This document shows positions 1 to 6,224 of a stretch of 8,343 bases of DNA, piece by piece; positions within the stretch are counted from its first letter, which is position 1, and every line of letters starts with the position of its first letter. The stretch spans positions 1-8,343 of the forward strand of contig JADHWK010000078.1 of NCBI GenBank assembly GCA_016783505.1. The letters run 5' to 3'. A model generated the notes under the pieces. It had not been told where the DNA came from, made no database searches, and saw nothing but the letters and a program-made list of their open reading frames with translations. The translations under genes and the position numbers were made by a program. Origin of the DNA: Candidatus Zhuqueibacterota bacterium. Lineage in GTDB: Bacteria > BS750m-G25.

Positions 1-111
1 GTGATCTTCGGAGAGGCGCTGGCCAAATTCGTCCCCGAATTTTATCTTAAAAAGGCGGTGGCTTTGATTTTCATCGGCGTCGGGATCATTATTTTTCTGG
101 GGAAATATTGA
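1..111 (+). CDS. C-terminal end of a GDT1/UPF0016-type membrane transporter (partial)
   Basis: The reading frame is open from the first base and ends with TGA at 109-111, leaving 36 residues. The fragment reads as a short amphipathic stretch (GEALAKFVPEFYLKKA) followed by one hydrophobic helix (VALIFIGVGIIIFLGKY) ending at the membrane. This pattern, a Gly/Ala/Leu-rich segment, then a Pro in a loop, then a last helix with a Phe-x-x-x-Gly core, matches the end of the GDT1/TMEM165 (UPF0016) family, whose members are proposed to move Mn2+ or Ca2+ across membranes. The diagnostic Glu-x-Gly-Asp motifs of that family would lie upstream and cannot be seen. That it is the end of a polytopic membrane protein is fairly safe; the family is an inference from a short stretch. 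Confidence 0.55.
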   Translation: MIFGEALAKFVPEFYLKKAVALIFIGVGIIIFLGKY

Positions 112-171
112 TCAATACCAGAGAACAGCCTAAGCTGACAGGAATAACGGTAAAAAGGGATAAATGATTTA

Positions 172-239
172 GGAGTTACCGCTTCAGCGGTTTATATAAA
201 CCCGTCCATACGGATCCGTCTGGATAAACGGGTAACTCC
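172..239. repeat. Compact multi-branched palindromic element upstream of the pspC-like gene
   Basis: A perfect 9-base inverted repeat (GGAGTTACC at 172-180, GGTAACTCC at 231-239) encloses three further palindromes that abut each other: CCGCTTCAGCGG (179-190), GTTTATATAAAC (190-201), and a 20-base palindrome at 205-224 with one mismatched pair (T209/C220) centred on ACGGATCCGT. CCCGT (201-205) also pairs with ACGGG (228-232), lengthening the last arm. Nearly every base is in some arm, so the element can fold as a small cloverleaf on either strand. It ends about 24 bases before the start codon of the next gene and leaves that gene's ribosome binding site outside. It may be a dispersed repeat or a structured 5' leader; no known riboswitch class was recognised. 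Confidence 0.7.
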
Positions 240-263
240 GAAGGGTCTAAAAGGAGAAAACTA

Positions 264-908
264 ATGGAGGAGAAGTTTCCCAAAAAGAGGTTGTACAAAT
301 CCCGAAAGGACCGTATCATTGATGGGGTGTGCGGCGGGGTGGCCGAGTATTTCGGTGTTGATACTACCTTAGTCAGGGTATTATGGGCCCTGTCCGTCTT
401 TTTCGGCGGCGCTGGAGTAGTGGCTTATTTAGTAGCTATGATCATTGTCCCCACGAATCCGGAAGATACGGCAGATGAAAAACCTCCCAGAACAAAACAG
501 GACCACCGTATGTTGTGGGGCATTATATTGATCGTCATAGGCTTGTGGTTTTTAGCTCAGAACCTCCATATCTTTCCCTTCTTCATTATTCCCTGGGGCA
601 TCCTATGGCCGGTCGCTATCGTCATCTTCGGCATTTTCCTCATTCTTTATGGTGTTTCCCGGCGGCGGGAGCCTGTTCATAAAGACATCGAATCGGGGAT
701 TCCCAGACGCCGATTTTTCCGTTCCGCCGATGATCGGATGATCTTCGGGGTGTGCGGGGGTCTGGCTAAAACCTTCAACGTGGACCCCACTCTGGTGAGG
801 CTGGCCTGGGTCATCGGAACGCTGGTCTCGGTGGGGATCGGGGTACTGGCCTATCTGATCATGGGGCTGGTGGTGCCGGTGGAAGCCGAAAGAACCAATC
901 ATGAATGA
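264..908 (+). CDS. Membrane protein with two PspC domains
   Basis: The 214-residue protein has a PspC domain at each end. The first spans about residues 8-67 (Arg-rich start, then DGVCGGVAEYFGVDTTLVR, then a hydrophobic helix ending IIVPTNPE). The second spans about 148-208 (FGVCGGLAKTFNVDPTLVR, then a helix ending LVVPVEAE). Between them, residues 82-131 form two hydrophobic segments (LWGIILIVIGLWFLAQN and a WP-containing one), like the LiaI/LiaF-type membrane region. PspC domains occur in the phage shock response, where PspC senses envelope stress and binds PspA or PspB; no pspA is visible here, so a link to that response is inference. The ATG at 264 is supported by AAAAGGAGAAAACTA just upstream. 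No clear terminator follows. The two domains differ enough to be an old duplication. Soluble versus membrane orientation cannot be judged. Confidence 0.9.
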   Translation: MEEKFPKKRLYKSRKDRIIDGVCGGVAEYFGVDTTLVRVLWALSVFFGGAGVVAYLVAMIIVPTNPEDTADEKPPRTKQDHRMLWGIILIVIGLWFLAQNLHIFPFFIIPWGILWPVAIVIFGIFLILYGVSRRREPVHKDIESGIPRRRFFRSADDRMIFGVCGGLAKTFNVDPTLVRLAWVIGTLVSVGIGVLAYLIMGLVVPVEAERTNHE

Positions 909-975
909 TGCGTTTCCTGGGTTGGTGTGGATAAGCATAGTTGATTTGCTGTTGCATAATAAAGGATAAATTCCA

Positions 976-1322
976 TCCCGAAGTTTCGGGACCAAGCAAC
1001 AAATTCCCCTGGCCGGGCAGGCAAACAATATTAAATGACCAATCCCGAAGCTTCGGGACAAATCCAAAACAGTTCGTTTTAGAAGAAAATAATTTCGATT
1101 CGCTGAGCGATGCAGAGATTCTGTTGAGAAATTACACAAAACTATTGCAAATATTGAGTTATGGAAAACAGCTGATGTGATCATCAGAGAATTAGTTAGG
1201 AAGATAGGTTTTGTTCCTTCACCCATCCAACTGAATCTGTTGACAAGGGTGAATAGGTTTGGAATTTTGATATTGGTCCCGAAGTTTCGGGATGTTTGGA
1301 ATTTGTTCCCGAGTCTTCGGGA
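976..1322. repeat. Four dispersed copies of a 16-base palindrome (TCCCGAAGTTTCGGGA type)
   Basis: Copies lie at 976-991 (TCCCGAAGTTTCGGGA), 1043-1058 (TCCCGAAGCTTCGGGA, a fully perfect palindrome), 1277-1292 (same as the first) and 1307-1322 (TCCCGAGTCTTCGGGA, degenerate in the middle). Each can form a 6-8 bp hairpin with almost no loop. Distances between copies are irregular (51, 218 and 14 bases), so this is not a CRISPR array. None is followed by a T-run, so they are not ordinary terminators. No copy was seen elsewhere in the window. They look like a small dispersed intergenic palindrome family inserted or amplified in non-coding DNA. Confidence 0.85.
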
Positions 1323-1357
1323 TGGGATTTTTAATAACATGGAAGGGCATTTTTATA

Positions 1358-1384
1358 TTGATTTTTCTGTCTGCCCACTATAAT
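1358..1384 (+). promoter_or_regulatory. Possible sigma-70-type promoter for mutL
   Basis: A perfect -10 hexamer TATAAT (1379-1384) is preceded by TTGATT (1358-1363). The spacer is only 15 bases, shorter than the preferred 17, so the -35 assignment is weak. Transcription would begin near 1391, which places the upstream GTG start (1387) outside the message and favours the ATG at 1417 as the mutL start. Confidence 0.4.
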
Positions 1385-1416
1385 CCGTGAAGAACAAAAA
1401 TGATAAAGTCCCTAAT

Positions 1417-3138
1417 ATGATCAATAAAATAAAAATTCTCCCGGAACACATCGTCAACAAGATCGCCGCCGGCGAGGTGGTGGAAAGACCGGCCTCAGTG
1501 ATCAAAGAGTTGGTGGAAAACGCCCTGGATGCGGGGGCCAAGAGGATAGAAATTATCATCGGGGAGGGAGGGAAAGATAACATCCAGGTGGTGGACGACG
1601 GCGCGGGGATGACAGAAACAGATCTTTTACTCGCCTTTGAAAGACACGCTACCTCAAAGATCACCTCCATGGAAGATCTACAAAGGATTGATTCTTTAGG
1701 TTTTAGGGGGGAGGCATTGGCCTCCATCGCCGCCGTGTCCCGGATTGAAGTAACCTCTGCGGCTGGTTCCGGCGGTGAGGGCACCCGGGTGAAGATCGAG
1801 GGGGGGATCGTCAGGTCGGTGGGAAAGACCGGCCGAACCCAGGGGACTACGGTTGTGGTGAAAAACCTGTTCTACAACGTTCCCGCCCGGCGAAAATTCT
1901 TAAGGTCCACCACCAGCGAGTTCCGGCATATCTACCGTATGGTGAAAAAATTTGCATTAGCCTTTCCCCGGGTTTCCTTCCGCCTCATTCATAACGATGG
2001 GGAAACCATGAGGCTGGAAAAGGGGGACCTTAAGACCCGGATGAGGGATCTTTTCGGTCCCCGGGAATGGGATAGGCTGATCGGCTTTGAGGAGCGCTCG
2101 GGCGCGGTTGGACTTCGAGGGTATCTGGGAAAATTAGATCTGCTGCGAAAGTCCCGGGGAGAACAATATCTCTTCTTGAACAACCGGCCAATTATTGACC
2201 GAAGGTTGAACCACGCCGTGTTTTCCGCCTACGGCCGCGCCTTGGACCCAGGTTGCTTTCCCTTCTTCGTCCTGTTTCTCAAAATCCCCCCGGATCAGGT
2301 GGATGTGAACATCCATCCCACCAAGCGGGAGGTCAAATTCCGGGATGAGTATGGGATTTATCAACTGGTGCGCTCTGCCGCCAAAAAGGCCCTGGCCTCC
2401 GATGAATCCTTGTTTTCGTCCTTGGAAGCCAAGGTAGAACAACCACGCCCAATCCCCGGGATGGGGCCCCAACCTGTTACCCCCATTATGGCTTTTCCGG
2501 GGGTGCCGGAGGGGGAAGAGGTTAATAAAGGAACTGGAGGACCGTCGGGGGAAGAAAAAAGGGGAGAAGTAGGGACGGTTTCCATCTGGCAGTTGCACCA
2601 GAGGTATATTGTCTCCCAGATCAAGAGCGGACTGGCCATCATTGACCAGCACGCCGCCCACGAACGCATCTTATTCGAACGGGCCATGCGCAGTTTTCAT
2701 CGGGAGAGGCTTCCCTCACAGCAGTTGCTGTTTCCCCAGCAGGTGGAACTGTCCGCCGAAGATCTCTTGGTGTTAAAGGAGATCGGGGATTATCTGGAGA
2801 AAGTGGGTTTTGTGATCCGGGAGTTCGGCCCCCGGACGGTGGCCATTGAGGCGGTGCCGGCCATCCTGAAGGCGGTGGATGGGGCCCGGGTCCTCAAGGA
2901 TGTCCTGGACGAATATCGGGAGAACAAACTGGAGCATATGGAGAAGCTGGAGAACATCGCCCATTCCTTCGCCTGCCATGCTGCCATCCGGGCCGGGGAT
3001 AAACTGAACCCGGAGGAGATGCAGGCTTTGGTGGACCAGCTTTTTGCCTGCCAGTTTCCCTTCACCTGCCCCCACGGCCGCCCCACGGTCATAAATCTGT
3101 CCTTAAACGAATTGGATAAACGGTTTAAGAGGACTTGA
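1417..3138 (+). CDS. mutL: DNA mismatch repair protein MutL
   Basis: MutL couples mismatch recognition by MutS to strand removal. Numbered from the ATG at 1417 (573 residues), the N-terminal GHKL ATPase shows the start INKIKILPEHIVNKIAAGEVV, the metal-binding ENALDAGA (34-41), DDGAGM (60-65), GFRGEAL (95-101), then NNRPI (255-259) and the catalytic-lysine region HPTKREVKF (300-308). A low-complexity Pro/Gly/Glu linker covers about 330-385. The C-terminal dimerisation domain carries DQHAAHERILFE (410-421), which fits the DQHA(X)2E(X)4E endonuclease motif, plus ACHAAIRA (519-526) and CPHGRP (551-556). So this is a nicking MutL, of the type in bacteria lacking MutH. The frame extends to a GTG at 1387, but family members begin at the Met used here and the candidate -10 box overlaps that region. 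No clear Shine-Dalgarno precedes either start. miaA follows on the same strand after a 680-base gap. Confidence 0.97.
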   Translation: MINKIKILPEHIVNKIAAGEVVERPASVIKELVENALDAGAKRIEIIIGEGGKDNIQVVDDGAGMTETDLLLAFERHATSKITSMEDLQRIDSLGFRGEALASIAAVSRIEVTSAAGSGGEGTRVKIEGGIVRSVGKTGRTQGTTVVVKNLFYNVPARRKFLRSTTSEFRHIYRMVKKFALAFPRVSFRLIHNDGETMRLEKGDLKTRMRDLFGPREWDRLIGFEERSGAVGLRGYLGKLDLLRKSRGEQYLFLNNRPIIDRRLNHAVFSAYGRALDPGCFPFFVLFLKIPPDQVDVNIHPTKREVKFRDEYGIYQLVRSAAKKALASDESLFSSLEAKVEQPRPIPGMGPQPVTPIMAFPGVPEGEEVNKGTGGPSGEEKRGEVGTVSIWQLHQRYIVSQIKSGLAIIDQHAAHERILFERAMRSFHRERLPSQQLLFPQQVELSAEDLLVLKEIGDYLEKVGFVIREFGPRTVAIEAVPAILKAVDGARVLKDVLDEYRENKLEHMEKLENIAHSFACHAAIRAGDKLNPEEMQALVDQLFACQFPFTCPHGRPTVINLSLNELDKRFKRT

Positions 3139-3155
3139 GTCCCAAACTTGATAGT

Positions 3156-3219
3156 TGGAAGAATGGAAGGATGGAAGAATTGATGGGTGGATGAATGGAT
3201 AATTGGATAGATGGATTGA
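3156..3219. repeat. Eight-unit degenerate 8-base tandem repeat (TGGAWRRA)
   Basis: Read in steps of eight from 3156 the sequence is TGGAAGAA, TGGAAGGA, TGGAAGAA, TTGATGGG, TGGATGAA, TGGATAAT, TGGATAGA, TGGATTGA. Seven of the eight units begin TGGA. The tract starts 17 bases after the mutL stop codon. It has no coding content and looks like a microsatellite that has drifted. Confidence 0.8.
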
Positions 3220-3280
3220 TAACTAACCCGACTTGGGCCCAACAGGGGCTCGGGGCGGCAGTATCTTCCTTTTCTTAAAT

Positions 3281-3587
3281 TTATCTGACTGGTTGGAGTA
3301 TTTTGTTGAAAGGGTAAATGTAAGTATCGAGGCCGTTAAAGTAGAGAGTAATAAAACTTAGCAGCGAAAGATTGAGAAAGGTAAAAATGAGGACAGATTG
3401 CTTTATTTGAGAGACAAATGCAGATAGTGGAACATATCAATTTGAACGGTAAAATCACCAATAAAGATATAAGAAATATGTTCAAAATATCTCCACAAAC
3501 ATCACATTAAGAATTTAAAAGTTGATGAAACTCGAAGTTGTTAAACCTATCGGTAAAGGTAGAGGGCTTTATTATGACCTATCATAA
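3281..3587 (+). pseudogene. Remnant of a Fic-family protein C-terminal region with winged-helix domain
   Basis: Three frames together give a recognisable protein tail. Frame 2 from 3281 reads LSDWLEYFVERVNVSIEAV, typical of the helix after the Fic core, then meets TAG at 3359 and continues NEDRLLYLR. The sense shifts to the frame of 3412 (RQMQIVEHINLNGKITNKD, then IRNMFKISPQTSH), meets TAA at 3508-3510, then shifts again to the frame of 3519 (KLMKLEVVKPIGKGRGLYY, then DLS) and stops at 3585-3587. The RQ-ITN-S-T-KL-GKGR-YY spacing is the winged-helix DNA-binding domain found at the end of many Fic proteins and of AlbA_2-type ATP-binding regulators. The catalytic HPFxxGNGR part is absent, so at least two frameshifts, two stops and loss of the 5' half have destroyed the gene. 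The Fic assignment rests on the DWLEYF segment; the winged helix is the safer part. Confidence 0.65.
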
Positions 3588-3588
3588 G

Positions 3589-3624
3589 GTTGATGATTTG
3601 GTTGATGATTTGGTTGATGATTCA
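3589..3624 (+). repeat. Three-unit 12-base tandem repeat GTTGATGATTTG
   Basis: Units at 3589-3600 and 3601-3612 are identical; the third (3613-3624) ends CA in place of TG. A single related unit (GTTGATGATTTC) occurs at 3748-3759 in the second copy of the duplication, so the expansion happened after or independently of that duplication. It lies just after the stop codon of the Fic-like remnant. Confidence 0.85.
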
Positions 3625-3698
3625 ATAAAAATGATAATTTTATTTTCGCACAAATATTAACACGTGGGTTCGGAATTAGGTTCGGGGTCAGGATCGGG

Positions 3699-3746
3699 AT
3701 TAAACTTGTTGGTAAAAATAGATGGCTTTATTATGACCTTGTATAA
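3699..3746 (+). pseudogene. Second remnant of the same winged-helix tail
   Basis: Fifteen codons read IKLVGKNRWLYYDLV followed by TAA at 3744-3746, parallel to VKPIGKGRGLYYDLS at the end of the remnant 160 bases upstream. Nothing recognisable precedes it except a G/T-rich GGTTCGG/GGATCGG stretch (3668-3698). It is either a relic of a second, related gene once in tandem or a by-product of a local duplication. Confidence 0.55.
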
Positions 3747-3820
3747 TGTTGATGATTTCATATATTCTAATATTCCCTTTCCGCCCGATCTGGACTTTAT
3801 TATTTCTAGCAAATTAATAA

Positions 3821-4756
3821 ATGGAAAAAAGACCGAAGGTTCTGGTTATCGTAGGACCGACCGGGGTGGGTAAGACCGAAGTCTCCATTCGGGTGGCCGA
3901 AAGGGTGGGGGGAGAGATCGTCTCCGCCGATTCCCGTCAGCTCTACCGATTAATGAACATCGGCACCGCCAAGCCTTCCCCGGACGAGCTCAAGAGAGTT
4001 CCCCATCATTTCATTGACTTTTTAAATCCCGGTGAGCCCTTCAGTGCCGGGGAGTTCGGCCGGCTGGGACGGGAAAAAATTGCAGACATTCTGGGACGGG
4101 GAAAAACCCCGGTGGTGGTCGGGGGATCCGGGCTCTATATCCGGGCGCTGATTGACGGCCTGGGGGAAAATCTGCCCTCTGACCGGCAAATCCGGCGCCG
4201 GATAGACCGGCGGATTGACAGGGAAGGTTTGAGGAAGGTGTATGATTCCCTGGTTAAGGTAGATCCCGAATACGCCACCCTCATCAGTCCCCACGACCGT
4301 AAGCGCATTCAACGGGCCTTAGAGGTCTACGAGATTACCGGGAAACCCTTCAGCCAACATCACCACGAACCTTCCCCCGCGGTTTTCTTTCAACCCCTGT
4401 TTTTTGGCCTCACCATGGACCGGGAGGGATTATACCTTCGCATTAACCAGCGGGTGGAACAGATGATTGAAGGGGGGCTGGTTGACGAGGTTAAAAGGTT
4501 AATCCGGCTCGGGTATGGGCCCGGGCTCAACGCCCTGCAAACGGTAGGCTATCAGGAAGTTTTTGATTATCTGGAAGAAAAACTTACCTTCTTTTCCATG
4601 CTGGACGAGATCAAAAAGAATTCCAGGCGCTACGCCAAGCGTCAGCTTACCTGGTTTAGGGCCGACCCCAGAATCCAGTGGCTGGCCGTGGATAGAATGA
4701 ATTCGGTTGAGATTATCGTTGACGTCATCGTAGAGAAATTTAACCGAATACAATGA
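3821..4756 (+). CDS. miaA: tRNA dimethylallyltransferase MiaA
   Basis: MiaA transfers a dimethylallyl group from DMAPP to N6 of adenosine 37 in tRNAs that read codons starting with U. The 311-residue protein is full length. It shows the P-loop GPTGVGKT (12-19), the catalytic-base motif ADSRQLYR (36-43), IGTAKP (47-52), the PHHFID segment (61-66), VGGSGLYIRAL (100-110), RIQRALEVYEITGKP (162-176), LQTVGYQE (239-246) and YAKRQLTWFR (271-280), all in family order. The ATG at 3821 gives the usual distance to the P-loop, but no Shine-Dalgarno is visible in TTTCTAGCAAATTAATAA before it. Mut-L/miaA adjacency is common in Gram-negative bacteria, yet here 680 bases of repeats and pseudogene separate the two, so co-transcription is uncertain. 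No hfq follows. Confidence 0.97.
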   Translation: MEKRPKVLVIVGPTGVGKTEVSIRVAERVGGEIVSADSRQLYRLMNIGTAKPSPDELKRVPHHFIDFLNPGEPFSAGEFGRLGREKIADILGRGKTPVVVGGSGLYIRALIDGLGENLPSDRQIRRRIDRRIDREGLRKVYDSLVKVDPEYATLISPHDRKRIQRALEVYEITGKPFSQHHHEPSPAVFFQPLFFGLTMDREGLYLRINQRVEQMIEGGLVDEVKRLIRLGYGPGLNALQTVGYQEVFDYLEEKLTFFSMLDEIKKNSRRYAKRQLTWFRADPRIQWLAVDRMNSVEIIVDVIVEKFNRIQ

Positions 4757-4776
4757 TAAGAATTTGAAAAAATTCC

Positions 4777-4805
4777 TTGACTTTAAAAAATAAAATTAAT
4801 ATATT
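4777..4805 (+). promoter_or_regulatory. Sigma-70-type promoter for the acidic-tail membrane protein
   Basis: TTGACT (4777-4782) and TATATT (4800-4805) each match five of six consensus bases and are separated by exactly 17 bases of A/T-rich sequence. Transcription would begin near 4812, giving a leader of about 70 bases. The site lies in the gap after miaA, so the membrane protein gene probably has its own transcript. Confidence 0.65.
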
Positions 4806-4880
4806 AACCTAACAACCTGAAACTGGGTCTGGATATGGTAAATATTAGTCAAGATACACTAAATTAAGGAGGAGGAGGAA

Positions 4881-6089
4881 ATGGTCTCGTTACACTTTAA
4901 TTTCAAGGACATCTTTCGGTCGGCCAGACTGGCATTCAGCCTGCAGCGGGTCTGGATCCAGTTCGTGGGGCTGCTGGTGGGCTATGTCATCTACTGGGTG
5001 TTGACCTACGTCAGTTACTTAGTCACCGGGCTGGAATTCTTGACCATGTGGGATCGGTACGGACTGCTGCCCTGTCTGTTCGGGATCGAGGCCCCCTGGT
5101 ATAGCTGGATTATCTACATCGTGGGATTGGTCCTATTGGTGGTCGCCTATCTGTTTTCCAGTGCGGCGGTGGCTCGGGCGACCTATCTGGAGCTGAAGGG
5201 GGAAACATTTTTTACCTGGAAAGAAGCCTATCAGGTGGCCTTCAAGAACTGGAAGGCGATCATCTTTTCGCCGGTGACCATCTTAGGGATCATCCTGTTT
5301 TTGTTCGTCAGCGGCGTCATCGTGGGCCTTTTGGGCCAGATCCCCTATGTGGGAGAGCTGGGCATCGGGTTTTTCTCCTTCTTCTGGATGATCGCTTGCT
5401 TTTTCATCTTTTTCCTGCTGTTGATCCTGGGCGTTTCCCTGCTCTTGGTGCCCGCTATCGTGGCCACCACCAAGGAGGACGTGTTTGAAGCCGTTTCCGA
5501 ATCCTTTTCCACGGCCACCGCCCAGCCCTGGCGGCTGGTGCTCTACGAGGTTCTCCAGGGGTTGGTCACCGGGGTCGGGTTTCTCATCCTGGCATTTGCG
5601 GTGAAAAAAGGTTTTTTCATCCTGCGCTGGATCTTGGACCTCGCCATGGGGGATAAGTTTTATGAGTTAATCAACAATAGCCTCTACTTTTTCCAGAAGG
5701 CGTTTGTTGGGGTAGAGCGCGTCTGCAGTACTGCCTGCGTGGAGAAATATGGCCCATACGTCACCTGGGTAAAGGATTATTACGGCTATGATCTCCCCGT
5801 AGTCATGAACATTTCTGCCTATCTTTTCACCATTTGGCTGGTGATTATAGCCGGACTGGTGGTCTCCTATGGTGTCTCCACCTTAAGCGCCGGGCAGGCA
5901 TTAATCTACATTGTCCTCAAGAAAAAGAAGGATGACGAAAACCTGCTGGAGCGCAAAGAGGAGGAGGAAGAAGAGGAAGAGGAGAAGATAGAGGAAGAAG
6001 AAGAGAAGGAAGAAAAAGCCGAGAAGGAGAAGGAAGAGGGTGAGGAGGAATCCAAACCTGAGGAAGGGGAGGAGAAGAAAGAAGAATAA
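4881..6089 (+). CDS. Multi-spanning membrane protein with acidic Glu/Lys tail, unknown function
   Basis: I do not recognise a named family in this 402-residue protein. Hydrophobic segments lie near residues 23-47, 74-98, 127-151, 162-192, 217-243 and 308-345, suggesting about six membrane helices. Segment 190-220 (PAIVATTKEDVFEAVSESF, then PWRLVLYEVL) resembles the loop in DUF975-, YciC- and GPDase-membrane-type proteins, where a Pro-led helix end is followed by an amphipathic Glu/Ala/Ser helix and a W-R pair; that likeness is by shape only. Residues 280 and 285 in the 244-307 loop are Cys. Residues 350-402 are almost only Glu, Lys, Asp and Gly and are probably cytosolic and disordered or coiled. 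The start is fixed by a strong Shine-Dalgarno (AAGGAGG, 4866-4872) eight bases before ATG. A promoter precedes it and a terminator follows, so it is likely a one-gene transcript. Confidence 0.85.
   Translation: MVSLHFNFKDIFRSARLAFSLQRVWIQFVGLLVGYVIYWVLTYVSYLVTGLEFLTMWDRYGLLPCLFGIEAPWYSWIIYIVGLVLLVVAYLFSSAAVARATYLELKGETFFTWKEAYQVAFKNWKAIIFSPVTILGIILFLFVSGVIVGLLGQIPYVGELGIGFFSFFWMIACFFIFFLLLILGVSLLLVPAIVATTKEDVFEAVSESFSTATAQPWRLVLYEVLQGLVTGVGFLILAFAVKKGFFILRWILDLAMGDKFYELINNSLYFFQKAFVGVERVCSTACVEKYGPYVTWVKDYYGYDLPVVMNISAYLFTIWLVIIAGLVVSYGVSTLSAGQALIYIVLKKKKDDENLLERKEEEEEEEEEKIEEEEEKEEKAEKEKEEGEEESKPEEGEEKKEE
5955..6086 (+). repeat. Purine-rich low-complexity tract encoding the acidic tail
   Basis: The coding strand is almost only A and G, with unbroken purine runs at 5955-5988 and 5990-6018 built from GAG, GAA, AAG and AAA codons. 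It is in frame and gives the Glu/Lys tail. Such tracts vary in length easily between strains and can adopt triplex structures. Confidence 0.75.
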
Positions 6090-6119
6090 TATCTAATTAC
6101 AACATAGAAAAAATATGGG

Positions 6120-6151
6120 AAAGCCCCATTGGAAACGGTGGGGCTTTTTTT
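6120..6151 (+). terminator. Rho-independent terminator after the membrane protein gene
   Basis: AAAGCCCCA (6120-6128) pairs perfectly with TGGGGCTTT (6139-6147) around a 10-base loop, and the second arm runs into seven T residues (6145-6151). It begins 31 bases after the stop codon at 6087-6089. Read from the other strand the stem is followed by TCCCATATTTTTTC, a poor T-run, so it would serve the converging regulator gene weakly at best. Confidence 0.9.
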
Positions 6152-6224
6152 AATGCCCGTGATTATGGAGGAGCTTTTGGGGTTGTATCAGAACTATCGT
6201 ATCGGTCAGGTCAGTCAGGCGCCC

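Larger units (their letters stand above)
909..1416. other. Gene-poor stretch with palindromes and possible decayed coding sequence
   Basis: About 500 bases between the pspC-like gene and mutL hold no convincing gene. The short open frames here have no ribosome binding site and no recognisable protein, and they run through the palindromic repeats. The stretch from about 1090 to 1220 reads in one frame as NIELWKTADVIIREL, which has the feel of a protein helix and may be a relic of a lost gene, but I could not place its family. The remainder is A/T-rich sequence punctuated by four copies of a 16-base palindrome, with a candidate mutL promoter at the right edge. Confidence 0.6.
3541..3759 (+). 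repeat. Diverged 60-base direct duplication (3541-3600 and 3700-3759)
   Basis: The two 60-base stretches align without gaps and match at about 49 positions by hand count, including an identical GGCTTTATTATGACCT core and a shared GTTGATGATTT end. They are 99 bases apart. Both correspond to the end of the winged-helix domain plus bases beyond its stop, so the duplicated unit included non-coding DNA. The first copy runs directly into a short 12-base tandem repeat. Confidence 0.8.

Noticed and set aside
976-1322. CRISPR array
   Set aside because: The repeats are only 16 bases, fully palindromic, and the gaps are 51, 218 and 14 bases, so there are no regular spacers.
603-1340. Long open frame on the minus strand (245 codons)
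   Set aside because: It lies opposite the second PspC domain and runs through the palindromes; its translation has no protein-like pattern and no ribosome binding site.
941-1383. Two short plus-strand open frames (79 and 68 codons)
   Set aside because: No Shine-Dalgarno, no family likeness, and both read through the TCCCGAAG palindromes, giving the repeated residues expected of repeat DNA.
3664-3873. 69-codon open frame starting with a Gly/Ser-rich stretch
   Set aside because: The Gly/Ser part comes from a GGTTCGG-type simple repeat, it overlaps the miaA start in another frame, and the winged-helix remnant is read in a different frame.
4760-4775. Terminator after miaA (GAATTT/AAATTC hairpin)
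   Set aside because: The stem is six weak A/T-dominated pairs and no T-run follows; the sequence instead leads into the promoter at 4777.
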